64,000 bases of DNA. Origin: Sclerotinia nivalis (Eukaryota; Ascomycota; Leotiomycetes; Helotiales; Sclerotiniaceae). The DNA is taken from contig JAPEIS010000012.1 in the NCBI GenBank assembly GCA_029531795.1, positions 2,046,001-2,110,000 on the forward strand, in the 5' to 3' direction. The position numbers and the translations under genes were made by a program. The notes beneath the pieces are model-generated. The model worked only from the letters and a program-made list of their open reading frames with translations. It searched no databases and was not told where the DNA came from. Below, piece after piece: positions 11,235-23,400 of the stretch; within the stretch, counting starts at the first letter, position 1; every line of letters starts with the position of its first letter.

Positions 11235-12650
11235 ATTTCCAGATCCTTCGAAGTGATTATTATTATTGATTCTTTTTGTATAACAGGTTCTGGTTTTTCT
11301 ATATAAGGTTTTATTATAATAGATCAAAAAATTATTGATTTGTTTGGTAATTGTATTATATATGTTTTGCCTTCGATATTCAATAATGTAAATGGTCTAA
11401 TCCAATTGGTAATATAATTATTTCCTTCTCTTTATACCCAAACTTTCGAATTGATTGATAGATTATGGATTGGAGTTGTATTTGGATTATTTCTTTGATT
11501 TAACACATCTGCCATTTATCTTTTGGCTCGAAATTTCTTGATTTCGCTATTGATTTTTCTGATTGTATTAATTCGTTATTGTACAATAAACATTGGTAAA
11601 TCAAGTTTGTATATTCGAAAATATACTCCAAAAATTAAAAGAATAGGTATTATATTATCAGAATTAATAATATCGTTAATTGTTTTTATTACTATTTGCA
11701 ATACTATCTTCTTTGTTATGCCGATACTTTTCAATTCCTTCTCAATAATTTTGTATGTATATCGAATAATTTGATAGTATTGTTCGATTATTCCGATCGA
11801 TTAATATACTTCAATAGATATACTTTTTATAATGATTATTATCGTTTCAGTATATTATTTGAATTCTTTGTTTACAAAATTTTTCTAGTATTATAAATAA
11901 TATAATCGAGTGGTCCCAAGTATATATCTATTCAGTATAATTTTAATTTGTTTTATATATGCTTTACAATAATGTTATTCAGCTATTGGGCTATTTGGAA
12001 TCAAGTTTTTTTGTTGATTATATATAGGATCGATTTGTTATTGATATACCTAATATCGATTATAATTGAATAATTGAATTCGATATTGTTTCGAAGATTG
12101 AATTTGAATCTGCTAAATGATTTTCTGTATTTTTGATAATATTCGCAGAACTTTGTAAGATTGTCGAAATCCTTCTGAACAATATCTATATAGCCAGTAT
12201 ATCGAAAAACTCGATAGAATCTGCTTGCGGATGAGTAACCGAAACATCGGTGCAATTTTTGTATTTCCAATTCGGTTAGATAATAATCGTTGATATTGAT
12301 AGATACTTGAATAAACTATTGGATCTTTATTTTCCAAAATAAAATCGCGTAATTGAATTTGCGGATATACAGATATTTTGTAATCGGCAATATAAGTATA
12401 TCAATGATATTATTGTAATATACTTCAAGTTGATTTATATTCTATAAAGAGAATAGGAATAATATCTTTGATTTTATAATATAAAATTCAACGGTTTTTG
12501 GGAATAAATTCAATAGAATCGATCCAATAGATTCAGCTTTTCCAATTCCGAATATGATCTTTGCGATTTTTGTTTTGTTTGTATTCAATTTGATATTTTC
12601 GATGTTCTTTTGATAGACTTGATATTGTTTGAATCCTATTATCAACTATT
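11235..12650 (-). pseudogene. Copia type 2: protease, pre-integrase and integrase
   Basis: A second Copia family, unlike the one at 19.6-33 kb. The protease part (12442-12645) has a block resembling K-I-I-F-G-I-G-K-A-E-S-I-G-S. The GAG-pre-integrase motif follows at 12240-12340 and 12001-12270: L-H-R-C-F-G-Y-S-S-A-S-R-F (expected H-R-R-F-G-H), then a C-E-Y-Y-Q-K-Y zinc remnant (expected C-x2-C). Next is N-Y-S-I-I-I-D-I-R-Y-I, which holds the first catalytic Asp of the integrase core. The rest of the core, to 11235, is too decayed to place. No RT of this element remains. Confidence 0.8.
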
Positions 12651-14300
12651 TGGATACTCCTGTATCGACGATGATACTTTGAAATTCTTTATTATTGTAT
12701 CTAAAAAAGAAGATTTCGAATTCTTCAACCTTATCAATTGATTCGCTATTGAATCCTATCAAAACATATATTATAATTCGATCGAAGAAATTCATAGCTA
12801 TTTCCTTATTATTGATCAGACTGCAAAATATGATTTATATATATTGTAGTTCCGGGGTTTCTATTTCGTCTTTTGGATCGAATTGATAAAGGTAAATTGT
12901 AATCTCCTTATCAATATTATTATTATCGAATAGGATACCTTTGTATTCGATAAAATATTATTCGAAATATATTTCGAAATCCTTACCATTGTCCTTGGAT
13001 ATTTCGCTATATTTGTATTTCGATTCAGCTCTTTCAGTTTCTATATATTTGTTTAACCAACAATCGGTTTTCTTGTAAACAAAGCATTTTTTGTTTCGGT
13101 ATATTCTAATAGGGAAATATCGATTGGATCTATTTTTGTAATTATATCGAGGATTCTTTTGATTGAAGATTCTATCTATATATAATATTTTATTATCCCT
13201 TGAATATACTTTTTCGTATATAGAAATAAAACTTTATAGATCTTCAATAAGTTCGATAATAATTTTCGAAAATCGATAGTATATTTGATTACAAGCTGGT
13301 ATACATTGGTATACATTAATTAACTTCCTTTGGATATATATATTTATACAAAGCTTTTTCAATAAACCTTTTTGAAGATAACGAAGTTTCATAATTATGA
13401 TATTCAAGTATTCTATTATCGATTTCTTAGAGTTCTCTACAATAATTGATATAAAGTTTGTATTGTTCTATTTCTTTATAAATATTCATTAATATTCTTT
13501 TTCTTCAAAGATTGATTTTATTATATAACAGATTCCTTTCATTATATCCGATATATAATCGAAGTTCATATAATAGAACGCAAGGGTATTGTCTTTTAAT
13601 ATAATCGGAAACGCTTTTCTATAATATCTTGAATAAATAGAAACTCTTTCACAATTATTGAAAAAAATAGCATATTTGTAATCGAAACTATCGTTTTGAT
13701 TAAAGTATTTATCAAATTCATTATAGAATTTTACAAAAATTCCAAGATCGCAATCTATATTTTCGTTTTGTAAAAAATTGAATAACTTTTCTTTATAATT
13801 TCTTTGATTATTATTTCCTTTATTATCAGATGGGTTTCCTTCTCCGCTATTATTTCTTCAAAGGATTCTATAAAAGTTTTCGGAATTTGTATCATTGGTT
13901 TTTCGATCATCGTTGGATGATCTACTACCGTTTAGTAATTCTCTTGAAGATTCTTTTAAAGATTCTCCATTGTTAAATAATCCTTCGCATTTTGATGATT
14001 CGGATAATTCTTTATCTTCTAGCAATTCATCATCTGGATTCCAGAAACCGTTTGGGGGTTATAATGATCTGGATTTTTTTTCTGTAGATGATTCTCTAAG
14101 GGGTTGATTTCATTTTGATACTTGGGTTTTTGGTTTCTTGTTCAATAAGAATGATTATATTCCCTTGAATTGTTAAAATAGAGAGGGTTGTATTGTTTTG
14201 AAATACAAAAGTTGTTCTTTTCTTTAAGAATCGATTTATAATATCAAATTCTGAAGAATGATATTCAGATATACATTCTTGATCTATATTAAACATTCGA
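12651..14300 (-). pseudogene. Copia type 2 gag region
   Basis: Minus-strand low-quality coding remnant upstream of the Copia type 2 protease. A zinc-knuckle-like block near 13070-13110 reads K-C-F-V-Y-K-K-T-D-C-W, where C-x2-C is expected, followed by a Glu/Lys-rich stretch. The region otherwise has only short frames. The plus-strand open stretch at 13895-14107 (Ser/Asp/Asn-rich) lies opposite it and I read it as chance. Confidence 0.5.
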
Positions 14301-15280
14301 AGATTATATAAGATCGGAAACTGAAATACTCATTCATATCGGTTTCTCAAATTTGATTATCAATCCATTCCTTATATAAGGCCTTTATGATATCATTCAA
14401 TACCTCATTGATTGAGATTTCTATATATTGTATTAGCTTTTTAACGAATACTCCATATAATCTTAATTCAATGTATAATCCGTATAAAACTTTTGATCTA
14501 ACAAAATTGAAATATTCGATTTCGAAATCATTGAAATCATTAATATAATCATTCTATACCTCGAAATCGAAATAATCATTCCTTTTGTAGAATTCGTATT
14601 TGTATCTACAAAAATCGATTATTTCTTAAGGATTTTCTAAATCTAATATGAAATATTTTTATTCCTATTTCTTTATCTATTCATTATAGATTTCACTATT
14701 GAATTATATAATACTTAATATTATTGATAAACTGAAAAATTGAATTCTTACTAATTCGATCTGAACTTTTCCTGAAATGACCTTTTGCATTTGAAACTTG
14801 AATGATTAAGTTCTGAATAGTTGAGCTTTGAATAATTGAAGTTTGGATAATTGAACTTTGAATAATTAAAAAGTTTCAGAATCTGATTCGAAAAAGTCTA
14901 CCATAATCGATATAATAACATTCTTCATACATTTTGAGAATTGTTGAATTATTCGAAAAAGAGTTTTTAAAACGATCTTGAAAATTGAGATACAATTTCA
15001 TATTGTATTTGATGTACTAGGAAAGCTATACTTGTATTATATATCTCTTTTAAGATTGTAAAGAGTTTCAGATGATTTCGATAGTGGTTTTCGTAAAATG
15101 AAATATAGAAATTTGATTTCGTTATGGAAAAGTAAATCGATGAAAAACTCGAAATTGTACCGAAATTGATACGTTTTCTAATCTTCTTCAAACATATACT
15201 CTATACGATCTAGCAAATATATAATTGACACAAAAATAATCGATTCAAAAAGAAATACCAAATATATAATATTAGATAAT
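14301..15280 (-). other. Probable 5' part of Copia type 2, with 18-bp-type tandem repeat
   Basis: No recognised domain. A minus-strand frame of 74 codons lies at 14967-15191. At about 14795-14875 a unit like TTTGAATAATTGAACTTT repeats four or so times imperfectly. By position this would be the leader or gag start of Copia type 2. Confidence 0.35.
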
Positions 15281-15384
15281 TGTCACGGGGCTAGAACTCT
15301 ACCACTAGGCCACGAAACCCCTAAAAGGGTAGAAGTAGTTTGATCGGTATCAACACTACTCGATAGAGTTATGAACCCGTGACA
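15281..15384. repeat. 104-bp solo LTR with tRNA-like segment, TSD ATAAT
   Basis: Starts TGTCACGGGG and ends CCCGTGACA, perfect inverted ends, flanked on both sides by ATAAT (15276-15280 and 15385-15389). It is much richer in G+C than its surroundings and looks young. Its minus strand contains TGGCCTAGTGGTAGAG, a good match to the A-box and D-arm of a eukaryotic tRNA, within GGGGTTTCG...CTAGCCCC. A full tRNA cannot be folded. Alternatives are a very short LTR (TRIM-like) or a tRNA-related short element with LTR-like ends. Confidence 0.8.
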
Positions 15385-15389
15385 ATAAT

Positions 15390-15785
15390 ATTCTTTCTTA
15401 ATTTTTTGATCCCTTTGGATAATTCAATATACAATATTAAAGGCTATCTTTTAATATAAAAGTATTATATTGAAAGTATAATATTTGACAATACAATACC
15501 CTTATCCAACTACAAAGGCAAAATCAAATACACAATATTAAATAACCTAAAGCCCGTAACTCTTTACACTAATGCCCAAATTTTTGATCTATGATATCAC
15601 TATAACTGATCAATATCGATAGATATACGTATAGGAAAAGTGAAGCTTCAATATCAGTTTCGTATTACTTGTATTAATTTACCTAAAGAATTAGAACTAT
15701 AAAAACGTCGAACTATATGAAGTGCGATCGAGGCACTAGCGTTGACACTAGTGAATTCATGTGATGAATCATGAATATCTCAACA
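15390..15785. other. Unassigned spacer
   Basis: No coding signal. It holds a small inverted repeat CACTAG...CTAGTG at 15734-15753 in a locally G+C-richer patch (15720-15790), which could be the end of an unrecognised repeat. Confidence 0.3.
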
Positions 15786-17190
15786 GGTACCATTGATTAT
15801 TATTGTGTAATTGAGAGAGAACTCCTTTGATAATACTATTTGAAGTATCAGTTTCGATTATAGTTTGCAGATATGATTGATAATACTTCAGGATAGGGGT
15901 TTGGAGTATTATCTTTTTAAGATAATCGAAAACAATAATACAATTGTTATTCTATATATATAAAAAGTCTTTTTTTGTTAGATTGTTGAATAGATAAGCG
16001 ATTTGTTTAAAGTTTTGAATAAAGCATTTATAAAAATTGCAAAACTCTAAAAAGGATTGTATTTTTTTAATATTTGTAAGAGTTTTTTATTCTTTAATGA
16101 TTTCAATCTTTTCGGGGTTGATTTTTATTTTATTTGTTGAGATAATGAAATTAAGGTATTTAGTTCTTTTGATGCTGAATTCATATTTATTGATGTCGGT
16201 CTGTAATTTAGCTTTACAGAGGCTATCAAGAACTTGTAATATATGTATTTTGTATTCTGTTTCATTCTCGAAGTAGATCAAGATATTGTTCAGATAAATA
16301 ATATAGATTATATTCAAAAGATCGAAAAGAACATCATTTATATAGTACTGATAAATGGCAGGATTATTAGTTAATCTAAAAGGCAAGATTTTATATTTAT
16401 AAGTTCCGTATTGTGTTCGGAATGTGATTAAATCTTCGAAATCGGGATGTATACGAATTCGATGGAATGCTTATCGAATATCCAACTTTATGAATATCTT
16501 AGATTTTGAGATATACATTAGGGTTTCATCGATCAATGGTAGAAGATATTCGTTCTTTTTAGTAATAGCATTGAATTATCGAAAATCGATATAAAAATAT
16601 AAGTTATTATTCGGTTTGAAAACAAAGAGTATTAATACAACGAATAAAAAGAAGCTAGTTTCAATGAAACTCTTTTTGAGATTATCGATAAAGTATTTTT
16701 TAACAATTAAGAGTTCTTCCGATGATATATTATAAATATAACTAATCTTGAATTGGATATCTGATAGAATTTCGATTTTATGATTATATATTATATATTG
16801 GGGTAATTTATCAGATTCCTTTTTTGAAAAGATTTCGAGATATTTGTGATATATTTAAAGAACTTTTTGAAGTAGTTTTTAGAGTTCTTTATTGTTGATA
16901 TTCCTTATTTAATTTTTCAGCATTATATTGATTTCGTAGATACTGATGGAAAAAATAGTATTATTGTAGCAACGATTATACATTTTGAAAGTTTCAGCGG
17001 AGATCGTAGTGATATCGATAGTAGTTTGGGATAGATAGTTTAATCGATAATATTCAGAAAATAGCTTATTTAGAAAAACAGAACGATTAGTCGATTTGGT
17101 TTCTTTGGAAGATACGAAATCGTTTTTGGTATTATCGAAGGGGAGTAAGAATTGTTCTATAGATAAGTTTTCTTTGAATTCCTTTTCCAT
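15786..17190 (-). pseudogene. Gypsy element 2 pol: reverse transcriptase and start of RNase H
   Basis: Pol starts near ATG 17190 (M-E-K-E-F-K-E-N-L-S). The first frame (16909-17190) is a linker with S-A-E-T-F-K-M-Y-N-R. RT then runs left: E-E-L-L-I-V-K-K-Y-F near 16700, a R-I-R-I-H block near 16450, and the frame 16087-16386 with L-P-F-R-L-T-N-N-P-A-I-Y and the catalytic box Y-L-N-N-I-L-I-Y at about 16273-16296 (expected Y-L-D-D, both Asp now Asn). F-C-N-F-Y-K-C-F-I near 16010 and an L-S-Q-like RNase H block near 15815 follow. Integrase is absent, so the 3' part is lost. A solo LTR separates pol from gag. Confidence 0.88.
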
Positions 17191-17770
17191 TTATTAGAAA
17201 CTAATATATAAATCCTATTTATATCTAATAATAAATCTAGTTAATAAAAATAAAAGTTCTATATAATTAATTTCAAAAAAGATATCACGATATTATATAT
17301 CTTCTTCGACTTCGGGATTGGATAATAATTTGAAGGTTGAAAAAGACTTTTTGAAGATTGTCACGGGTTCGTAACCCGTTCCTAGCTAGTCTGCATAGCT
17401 GTCTAAAGCACCTATCCCCTATATAGTCGGCGCTCTTTCTAGCACCTTCTTCCTTCTTCGTAGAATATCATCATATCTTAAAGCACCCTACCACCACCGT
17501 GATAAAGATGATAATATCCTTTAAAAAGCAAAGAACTAATAATAAATCTTTTGGTTATATTAATTGATAATTGAATAATCGAGGTATTATATTATAGGCT
17601 TTGAATTATAGATCTTCAATGATAATATCCCTTTTCATCTCAATTAATAGAAAAAAGATTTAAAAGAAAATTCTACCGTTTAATCAAAACATTAAATAAA
17701 TAGAATAGATAACGATAGTGCTTTATTAATTGTTATATCCTTGAATAGGGATAGGGTTGTTCAAAAGAGT
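17191..17770 (-). other. Gag-pol spacer of Gypsy element 2, shared with 51808-52265
   Basis: This stretch, interrupted by the LTR at 17359-17504, has no open frame. It matches the reverse complement of 51808-52265 over most of its length (for example the GATTGGATAATAATTTGAAG region against 52080-52110). It is thus either part of the element or an older insert carried by it. Confidence 0.6.
17359..17504 (+). repeat. 146-bp solo LTR, family S, TSD AAGAT
   Basis: Begins TGTCACGGGTTCGTAACCCG and ends ACCGTGATA, flanked by perfect 5-bp duplications AAGAT (17354-17358 and 17505-17509). The Gypsy element 2 sequence resumes on the far side. It is therefore a solo LTR left by recombination of a full element. 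It contains the short palindrome CGGGTTCGTAACCCG and a TATA-like CCCCTATATAGTCGGCG near 17415. Confidence 0.92.
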
Positions 17771-19000
17771 AATAGAAATATTAATATATCAAGAGAGTTG
17801 ATATACAAAACAAATATTAATAAGTAAAAACTCCAATATCTACTAATACAAAAAACCGGATTTGAAAACTATAAATTAAAAAATGATAAAAGAATAAAAA
17901 ACTATCATTATCTATGAAACTCTATAAATTAATATATTTGAGATCATATTGATAATCTTGAAAGGAAACTTTCCCAAAGACTAATCCTTTTTCGGTTCAT
18001 ATAAATCGGAATCAGGAATTTCTAAAATAGTTCCTTTATCTTCGGAGATTATATCAATCTTATAGATATCGAAAAGGTATATATAATCTTTAATCCAATT
18101 GAAAGCTTTGTATTTAAAGCAAAGGGAAGATGAAATAGGGAGGTGAGATTTGAAATTCGGAATAAACTCAAAAATAATCGATTTTTCTCTTTCAATATAT
18201 TTAGACTTGGTATTCTTATATAAAAGAATGAAACTTTTAATACAATTGTTAAACAAAGGGTTTTTTCGAGTTTGTTTTTTAACCGTAACAGTATGTTTCT
18301 GGTTTGCAATATATGTTCTTGTGTTTATATTCGTTAGGTAATTAATGTAACCCTAGAAATCGGAATAAAGATCTATCGTAATTACTATTGTAGCTCTTAA
18401 CGAAAAAAAAAGCTTCGAAATGAATTCTCTTCGAAAGTAATCTTTTAATTGATCAATTTCTATTGCAAATTCCGGGAATTATGTGTGGGATTGGTAAAAA
18501 ATCATAATTCCCATTTGCAAAAATCGGAATTCATCTATAACCAATTCCTATCGATTAGATGCAAAATAAATAGAACCAAGATAATCCAAAACACTTTAAT
18601 ATATAATAAACTCCTTTCAGATCATTTTCGGTTTCAGATACCGTTATATATCATCAATAATCCATCAAAAGATAATACGAATTTTCGCGCCTTCGTTCAA
18701 ATAATGATCTGCATTATCCAAGAGTTTTTCTTTTACAAAGAGTCTTTATAATTCGAAAAAAGAATTGATTTCATTATTAAAGGATTTAAAATCTTTCATT
18801 CTTATATTGAATCTTTTATAAAAAGATATTATAAATACTAATCTTCTTTCAATACTAAAATCTTCTTTGCTAAGAATAACAATATCGAGATTCTCAATTC
18901 GTTAAGAATATCTTTAATATATTCTAAAACCAAAAATAAATCAATTACTATCTATATTAAAGAATCTATCTTATACGAAACTAACTAAAACGAAATGAAT
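17771..19000 (-). pseudogene. Gypsy element 2 gag
   Basis: Minus-strand gag with a recognisable capsid block at about 18440-18570: Y-F-A-S-N-R, D-E-F-R-F-L-Q-M-G, F-Y-Q-S-H-T, F-P-E-F-A. R-R-E-F-I-S-K-L follows. The two overlapping frames at 17981-18309 hold the tail; K-A-F-N-W near 18090-18110 may be a ruined zinc knuckle (C-F-N-C expected), followed by an acidic end. The plus-strand frames at 18150-18751 are opposite and not real. Confidence 0.75.
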
Positions 19001-19499
19001 CTGATCCAATTGCTTCAATATAATCTGATTTTGAATTCGGATTTCTTGGTTTTCTTTTTATAAACTTTGGTAAATTATCATTCCAATTACAAAAAGAACT
19101 GATTCTCTTCGAATTAACAAACACAAGGGCAGACTTATAATTGCCATTTCATCGATTTCTATATCAAATTCAGAATCTTCTTCTTATCTTGTTTAATCGA
19201 TTTGGGCTTGTAATTCTATTACAGCGATCTCCTCAATAGTGAATTGAAAAATACAAGGTTTCTTTAATCGAATAAACATAACAATAATACCAATGGAAAT
19301 TCAGAAAGGTCAATCGAATAAGTATAAAAGTTTCATTAATTTAGTAACCTCAATAAATATAATTAATTAGATATTCTGGTTTTCTCAAAGGATATTCTGT
19401 TTTTTTCAGAAAGATTAAAGAATTTATTATAATATAACAATGATCTTGATTCAAAGTATAATAGAATGAATCAATTAATCTATATTAGAGAATAACAAA
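19001..19499. other. Probable leader of Gypsy element 2
   Basis: No domain recognised. The stretch lies between the presumed 5' LTR and gag on the minus strand and is broken in every frame. Confidence 0.35.
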
Positions 19500-19653
19500 T
19501 TATCATACAAAAGATAATGAAATTGAGCCTTTTATGATCCCGTCGAAGAGGACCAAAACCTAAGCGAATATAGAGTGAAATAAATGATCTCTTCGGAAGG
19601 GATCAAAGAACAAAATAAAGAATGGCCTAAGGCATTAATACAGGATCGTCACA
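19500..19653 (-). repeat. Probable 5' LTR of Gypsy element 2
   Basis: The boundary at 19653 is sharp: on the minus strand the sequence starts TGTGACGATCCTGTATT, and immediately to its right the outer Copia homology begins. Position (upstream of gag) and TG start fit a 5' LTR. No second copy was seen in the window, so the left limit is a guess. Confidence 0.5.
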
Positions 19654-21830
19654 ATAAGTAATTGTCGAATTATAGAACTAATGTTTATTAGCAAGGCAGA
19701 TACAATGTTTCGATAATATTATATCGAATCCGAATTAAAGGTAATCAGGGATCGAGTTAATTTATAATTATAAAAGTATTTATATATTGAATAGATCAAG
19801 AAAGGATAAATAAAATAAAATATTAATTCTTTCGAAATTTTATTCAATATTGTTATTCTTGATGTTTATATTAATCAAATAGGGGTTTATATTATTATTA
19901 TAGGGGTTTATTGCTTTTCCAATAGTATTTTGTTTGATAATTGTAGTATTATGTATATCGTGAACGATATCTTTTTTATGGATAATCATCGATATATATC
20001 ATTTGGTCTTAATGATTTTATAAAAGTAGATATTATATTCTTCTAAATTCTGGACTATGGTATCTGTACAATCAAGGGAATTATCGAAAGAGAGGGTTAT
20101 CCTAATAATGATTTTGTTTTGAATGATATAGTATTAATTTCTGGTTTTTATATTAATATCGTTTCGAAAATTCGATTGTTGAAAGTTGATGTATAGTATT
20201 CTGGATATGATTGTATTTTTTGTAAAAGAGACCTCTTAAATAATATTGTAATGGTTAAATATATTTGTACTGAAAATCTTGTATTCTTAGAACACAAACC
20301 ATTTTCAATCTATTCGAGTATTCTTCTATTTATTTTTGTAAGCAATTTTTCTTTGATATATTCAACAATGAATTGTAAAGTCAATAAAGCATTTTATCGA
20401 TTTTGTGATTCATCTTTTTTTAAAGAGGATATAAATAAATTATGGTATAAACGCTCAGGATATTTGGGAAAAGAAATATTCGAATATTTAGTGTTTGTAA
20501 TACGAAACATTAAAATAAAAGGTATCATTTGTATCGAATATACAGATTATATTTGTACCTATACGAAATAGATCATCTCTTATGTATCGAATAATTGTTA
20601 ACCGTTTCGATTATTTTACAAAATCCAATAGGATCTTTTTGATTTCGATAAAAGGTATACAGATGTATTATAGTTTCTTGTGATCAAAGATATATATTAT
20701 AATAAGATCTTTTTATATTCTTTCTATAGAAAGATTTATAATGAAATGTTTTCTATTATACAAAGTTTCTTTACTTGGGTTCATTATAAATACAGTTTAA
20801 CAATTATAGAAATCAAATAAGATAACAATATATTTATTATTAGGATTATAGAAGATATACTCTTCGAGAAATGAATTAAACAAGAAGGTATTGAATTTGA
20901 GCTATTCCTTTCTTATATATACGAATCCAATAAAGAATCAGAATATACAGGATAAGAAATAATCATCAAATAGATCAAAATGAGGATTATATCGGGTTTA
21001 TCGAACAAATTATAGGTAGAAGTAGTACAAACTGTAATCTATTTGTACAATATAAACCCTTTGAAGATCAAATCCTTCAAATCTTTAAATGAAATATTCA
21101 ATATATAGTTTTGTGATTATTTTTGCAAAGATAATTCTTTATTTGTAGAGAAAATATCTAACGATCTCTGTTCCAATTGAAATAGGATTTATAGATACGG
21201 ATACAAAGTTTATTTTTTGAATAAAAATAAAGAAATTGGATTCAATAGAAGATAGTATAAAATCAATCCTCAAATATATATTGAGTATTTGGTAGGCTAT
21301 ATCCTAGATATATTAATCTATTGTATATAGATATTTAAGCTCAATAAAGTTATAGTTATTCGAAATATTATAATCAATAAAGATTTCATTTATTATATAG
21401 ATTTTGTCAATTAAATGATTGATATTTATAATATAGAAGAGTTTAAATAACTAACAAGAGCTTTCGATATATAGGATTATATCGAAATAGATAGAATGAT
21501 CATTCAATATAAGGACAATTGTAATGATTTCATTTATTTATTTATTTTTATTGATCGGAAAATTCTAAATTTAATTATTAAATGTATTTTAGATCTATTA
21601 TTATTTACAAACGAATTGAACTTGGGGGTAGAGGTAGATCTGGAGGGTGATAATAAGAATACAGAATTCGATCTAGGATTATCTAATTTATTTAATTCTT
21701 TAGATGATATTGATGGAATAAGTAATAGAGATATATAAATATCGGTTGATCCTTTTATTGAAGAGATCGGAAATACTGATTTTGCTATTAAGGGGCAATC
21801 ACATTTTGCGGGTAAAGATAATAGCGATGT
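19654..21830 (+). pseudogene. Outer Copia, first half: protease, GAG-pre-integrase, integrase
   Basis: Plus-strand Copia polyprotein missing gag and 5' LTR. The protease segment (about 19960-20200) has V-N-D-I-F-F-M-D-N-H-R and N-D-F-V-L-N-D-I-V-L-I. GAG-pre-integrase is in the frame 20251-20571: L-W-Y-K-R-S-G-Y-L-G-K-E (expected H-R-S-G-H-L-G), then C-I-E-Y-T-D-Y-I-C, a zinc remnant. The integrase core runs from about 20580 to 21400 (W-D-L-F-D-F-D for the first Asp; a Y-I-Y-E-S-N-K-E-S-E block for the Glu). An acidic linker follows at 21496-21738. The reading resumes at 29427 after a 7.6-kb insertion. Many stops sit at Trp, Gln and Arg positions. Confidence 0.88.
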
Positions 21831-22190
21831 TATCACGAGATAGTACGATCACGGAGTACGTTGAAGAGATCGGAAAGAAGATGGTTATAGTGAAGTGTTA
21901 GAGTTAAAGTGTATCTTGAATGAGAATTGTATTGAATGATTTGTCTTTGATCTTAAGGATCGTGGGTGGTATATATAGATTTAATAAAAGCTATCTAACC
22001 GACGAGAAGTATCAATTAGGCTAGGTTTCGATTTGTATGATATCAGGAAAGGGTTGACGATTGTAAGGATCGATAAGATCTAGAAGAGTTTGATAATTAA
22101 TATAAAATGAAGGGTTTAATGATTGTGGAGTATGAAATGATCGTAGATTATTAGTTATATGAATCAGGTATTATGTAATTATTTGTGATA
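21831..22190 (-). repeat. 3' LTR of inner Copia (family C, 360 bp)
   Basis: Plus strand begins TATCACGAGATAGTACGATC and ends ATTTGTGATA. Same length as 29067-29426 and homologous to 33101-42008 (split), 38194-38554, 45169-45567, 51616-51807 and 58252-58573. Its inner-edge TG is mutated to TA. Confidence 0.93.
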
Positions 22191-23400
22191 TATTCTTTAG
22201 ATCGAGAATCGGTTTGTAATAATAAGGAAAGATTGTAAAGAGTAATAGTTGATCAAATATAGAGTATAGGTTTTGATAATATATAAGTATCGATTTTGAG
22301 TGATTCTGATTGAAATTGATAATATGGTTCAATTTGGTCGATTAATTGATCAAATTGATCAAATTGATTATTTCGTGATTATATCGATAAGGTTGATCCA
22401 TTGACCATATTGATCACTTTGAATATTGATCATTTGGATAGAGTTGATTGTTTTAATTGTATTGATCAATTAATATAAAGAAATAAGTATAAGTTGTGAT
22501 ATATTGATCGATTTGATTAATGTGATTGGTTTTGATTAGTGGTAACGAATTAGTTGGTGTAGTGTATATATACGATCAAATTTCATCAATTTTGTATGGT
22601 ATTATGATGGTGTTTTATTCGAAAATGTACAATATTGTAGATGGTTCGTGATTAATACAATCGAATTAATCAAATAATACAACGAAGTTTCGAAGAGTCT
22701 GATGAGATTCGAAAAAGGAAAGTATAATCGAAAAGATCTAAAATATGAATTATCTTATTCTTCATTTTATAGCTTAATTATTATGGTAATTATCAAGATG
22801 ATATTTTTGAAATGATCTATATCTTAATGGTTGTTGTATAAGAGTGAACCGGGAGGATTTTGATTGTATATAAATTCGACGAGATTTGTTTGTATATTTA
22901 TATAATTAATTAGTAGATGGATTATATTTCGTAATCAGTATTATATAGAACATTAATTGTACCAAAATGGACAAAGGAAATCTTCGACTGTATACTGATT
23001 TGATAAAATTTGTTCGTAGATATATACGATCGGTTTCCTGTTCAGTTTTGAATGGTATCACTTTTATACTGAGGATCGAAGGGATAAAAGATATCGAAAA
23101 ATTAAAATAAAAAATAATAAGAAAAGTTGATAATGAATTAAATAGCTTTTATTCTATTATAAATTTGAGTAAAAAGATATTATAATAATAATTATGAATT
23201 AGTTAGTGATGTATATATATATAAACAAATTTCATCAATTTAATATAGAATTATAATGATATTAAACTCGAAAGTATATAATATAATAGATGGTTTGTGA
23301 TTATTCTTATTCAATCTTTATAATCCTGTTGTTAATATTCTGTAGATTCAGAAGAGAGCAAAAATATTCGAACTTTTGTTATATAAGGTTCTTAATGAGC
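22191..23400 (-). other. Noncoding 3' tail of inner Copia with repeat modules
   Basis: Between RNase H and the 3' LTR there is about 1.2 kb with no plausible frame. It corresponds base for base, inverted, to 31971-33100 of the outer copy. It contains A+T-rich modules repeated in direct and inverted order (compare 22530-22660 with 23170-23310) and (TTTGATCAA)n-like repeats at 22325-22400. Beside the LTR is a degenerate form of the hairpin AGATCGATTTTCGATCT (22201-22216). Confidence 0.7.

Noticed and set aside
13895..14107. Ser/Asp/Asn-rich plus-strand frame of 70 codons
   Set aside because: Low complexity, opposite the Copia type 2 gag region, with no start context or continuation.
15281..15384. 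A tRNA gene
   Set aside because: Only a D-arm/A-box segment fits; no anticodon arm or T-arm can be placed, and the unit has LTR ends with a target duplication.
11084..17504. A large DNA transposon with the 146-bp inverted repeats as its termini
   Set aside because: The right repeat has its own perfect AAGAT duplication and the surrounding Gypsy sequence resumes across it.
18449..18751. 100-codon plus-strand frame
   Set aside because: Opposite the Gypsy element 2 gag, whose Y-F-A-S-N-R and D-E-F-R blocks are on the minus strand.
21534..21836. 100-codon minus-strand Ser-rich frame, with a similar plus-strand frame at 25618-25911
   Set aside because: Both are the antisense of the same Copia integrase-RT linker in its two copies, so their similarity only reflects that homology.
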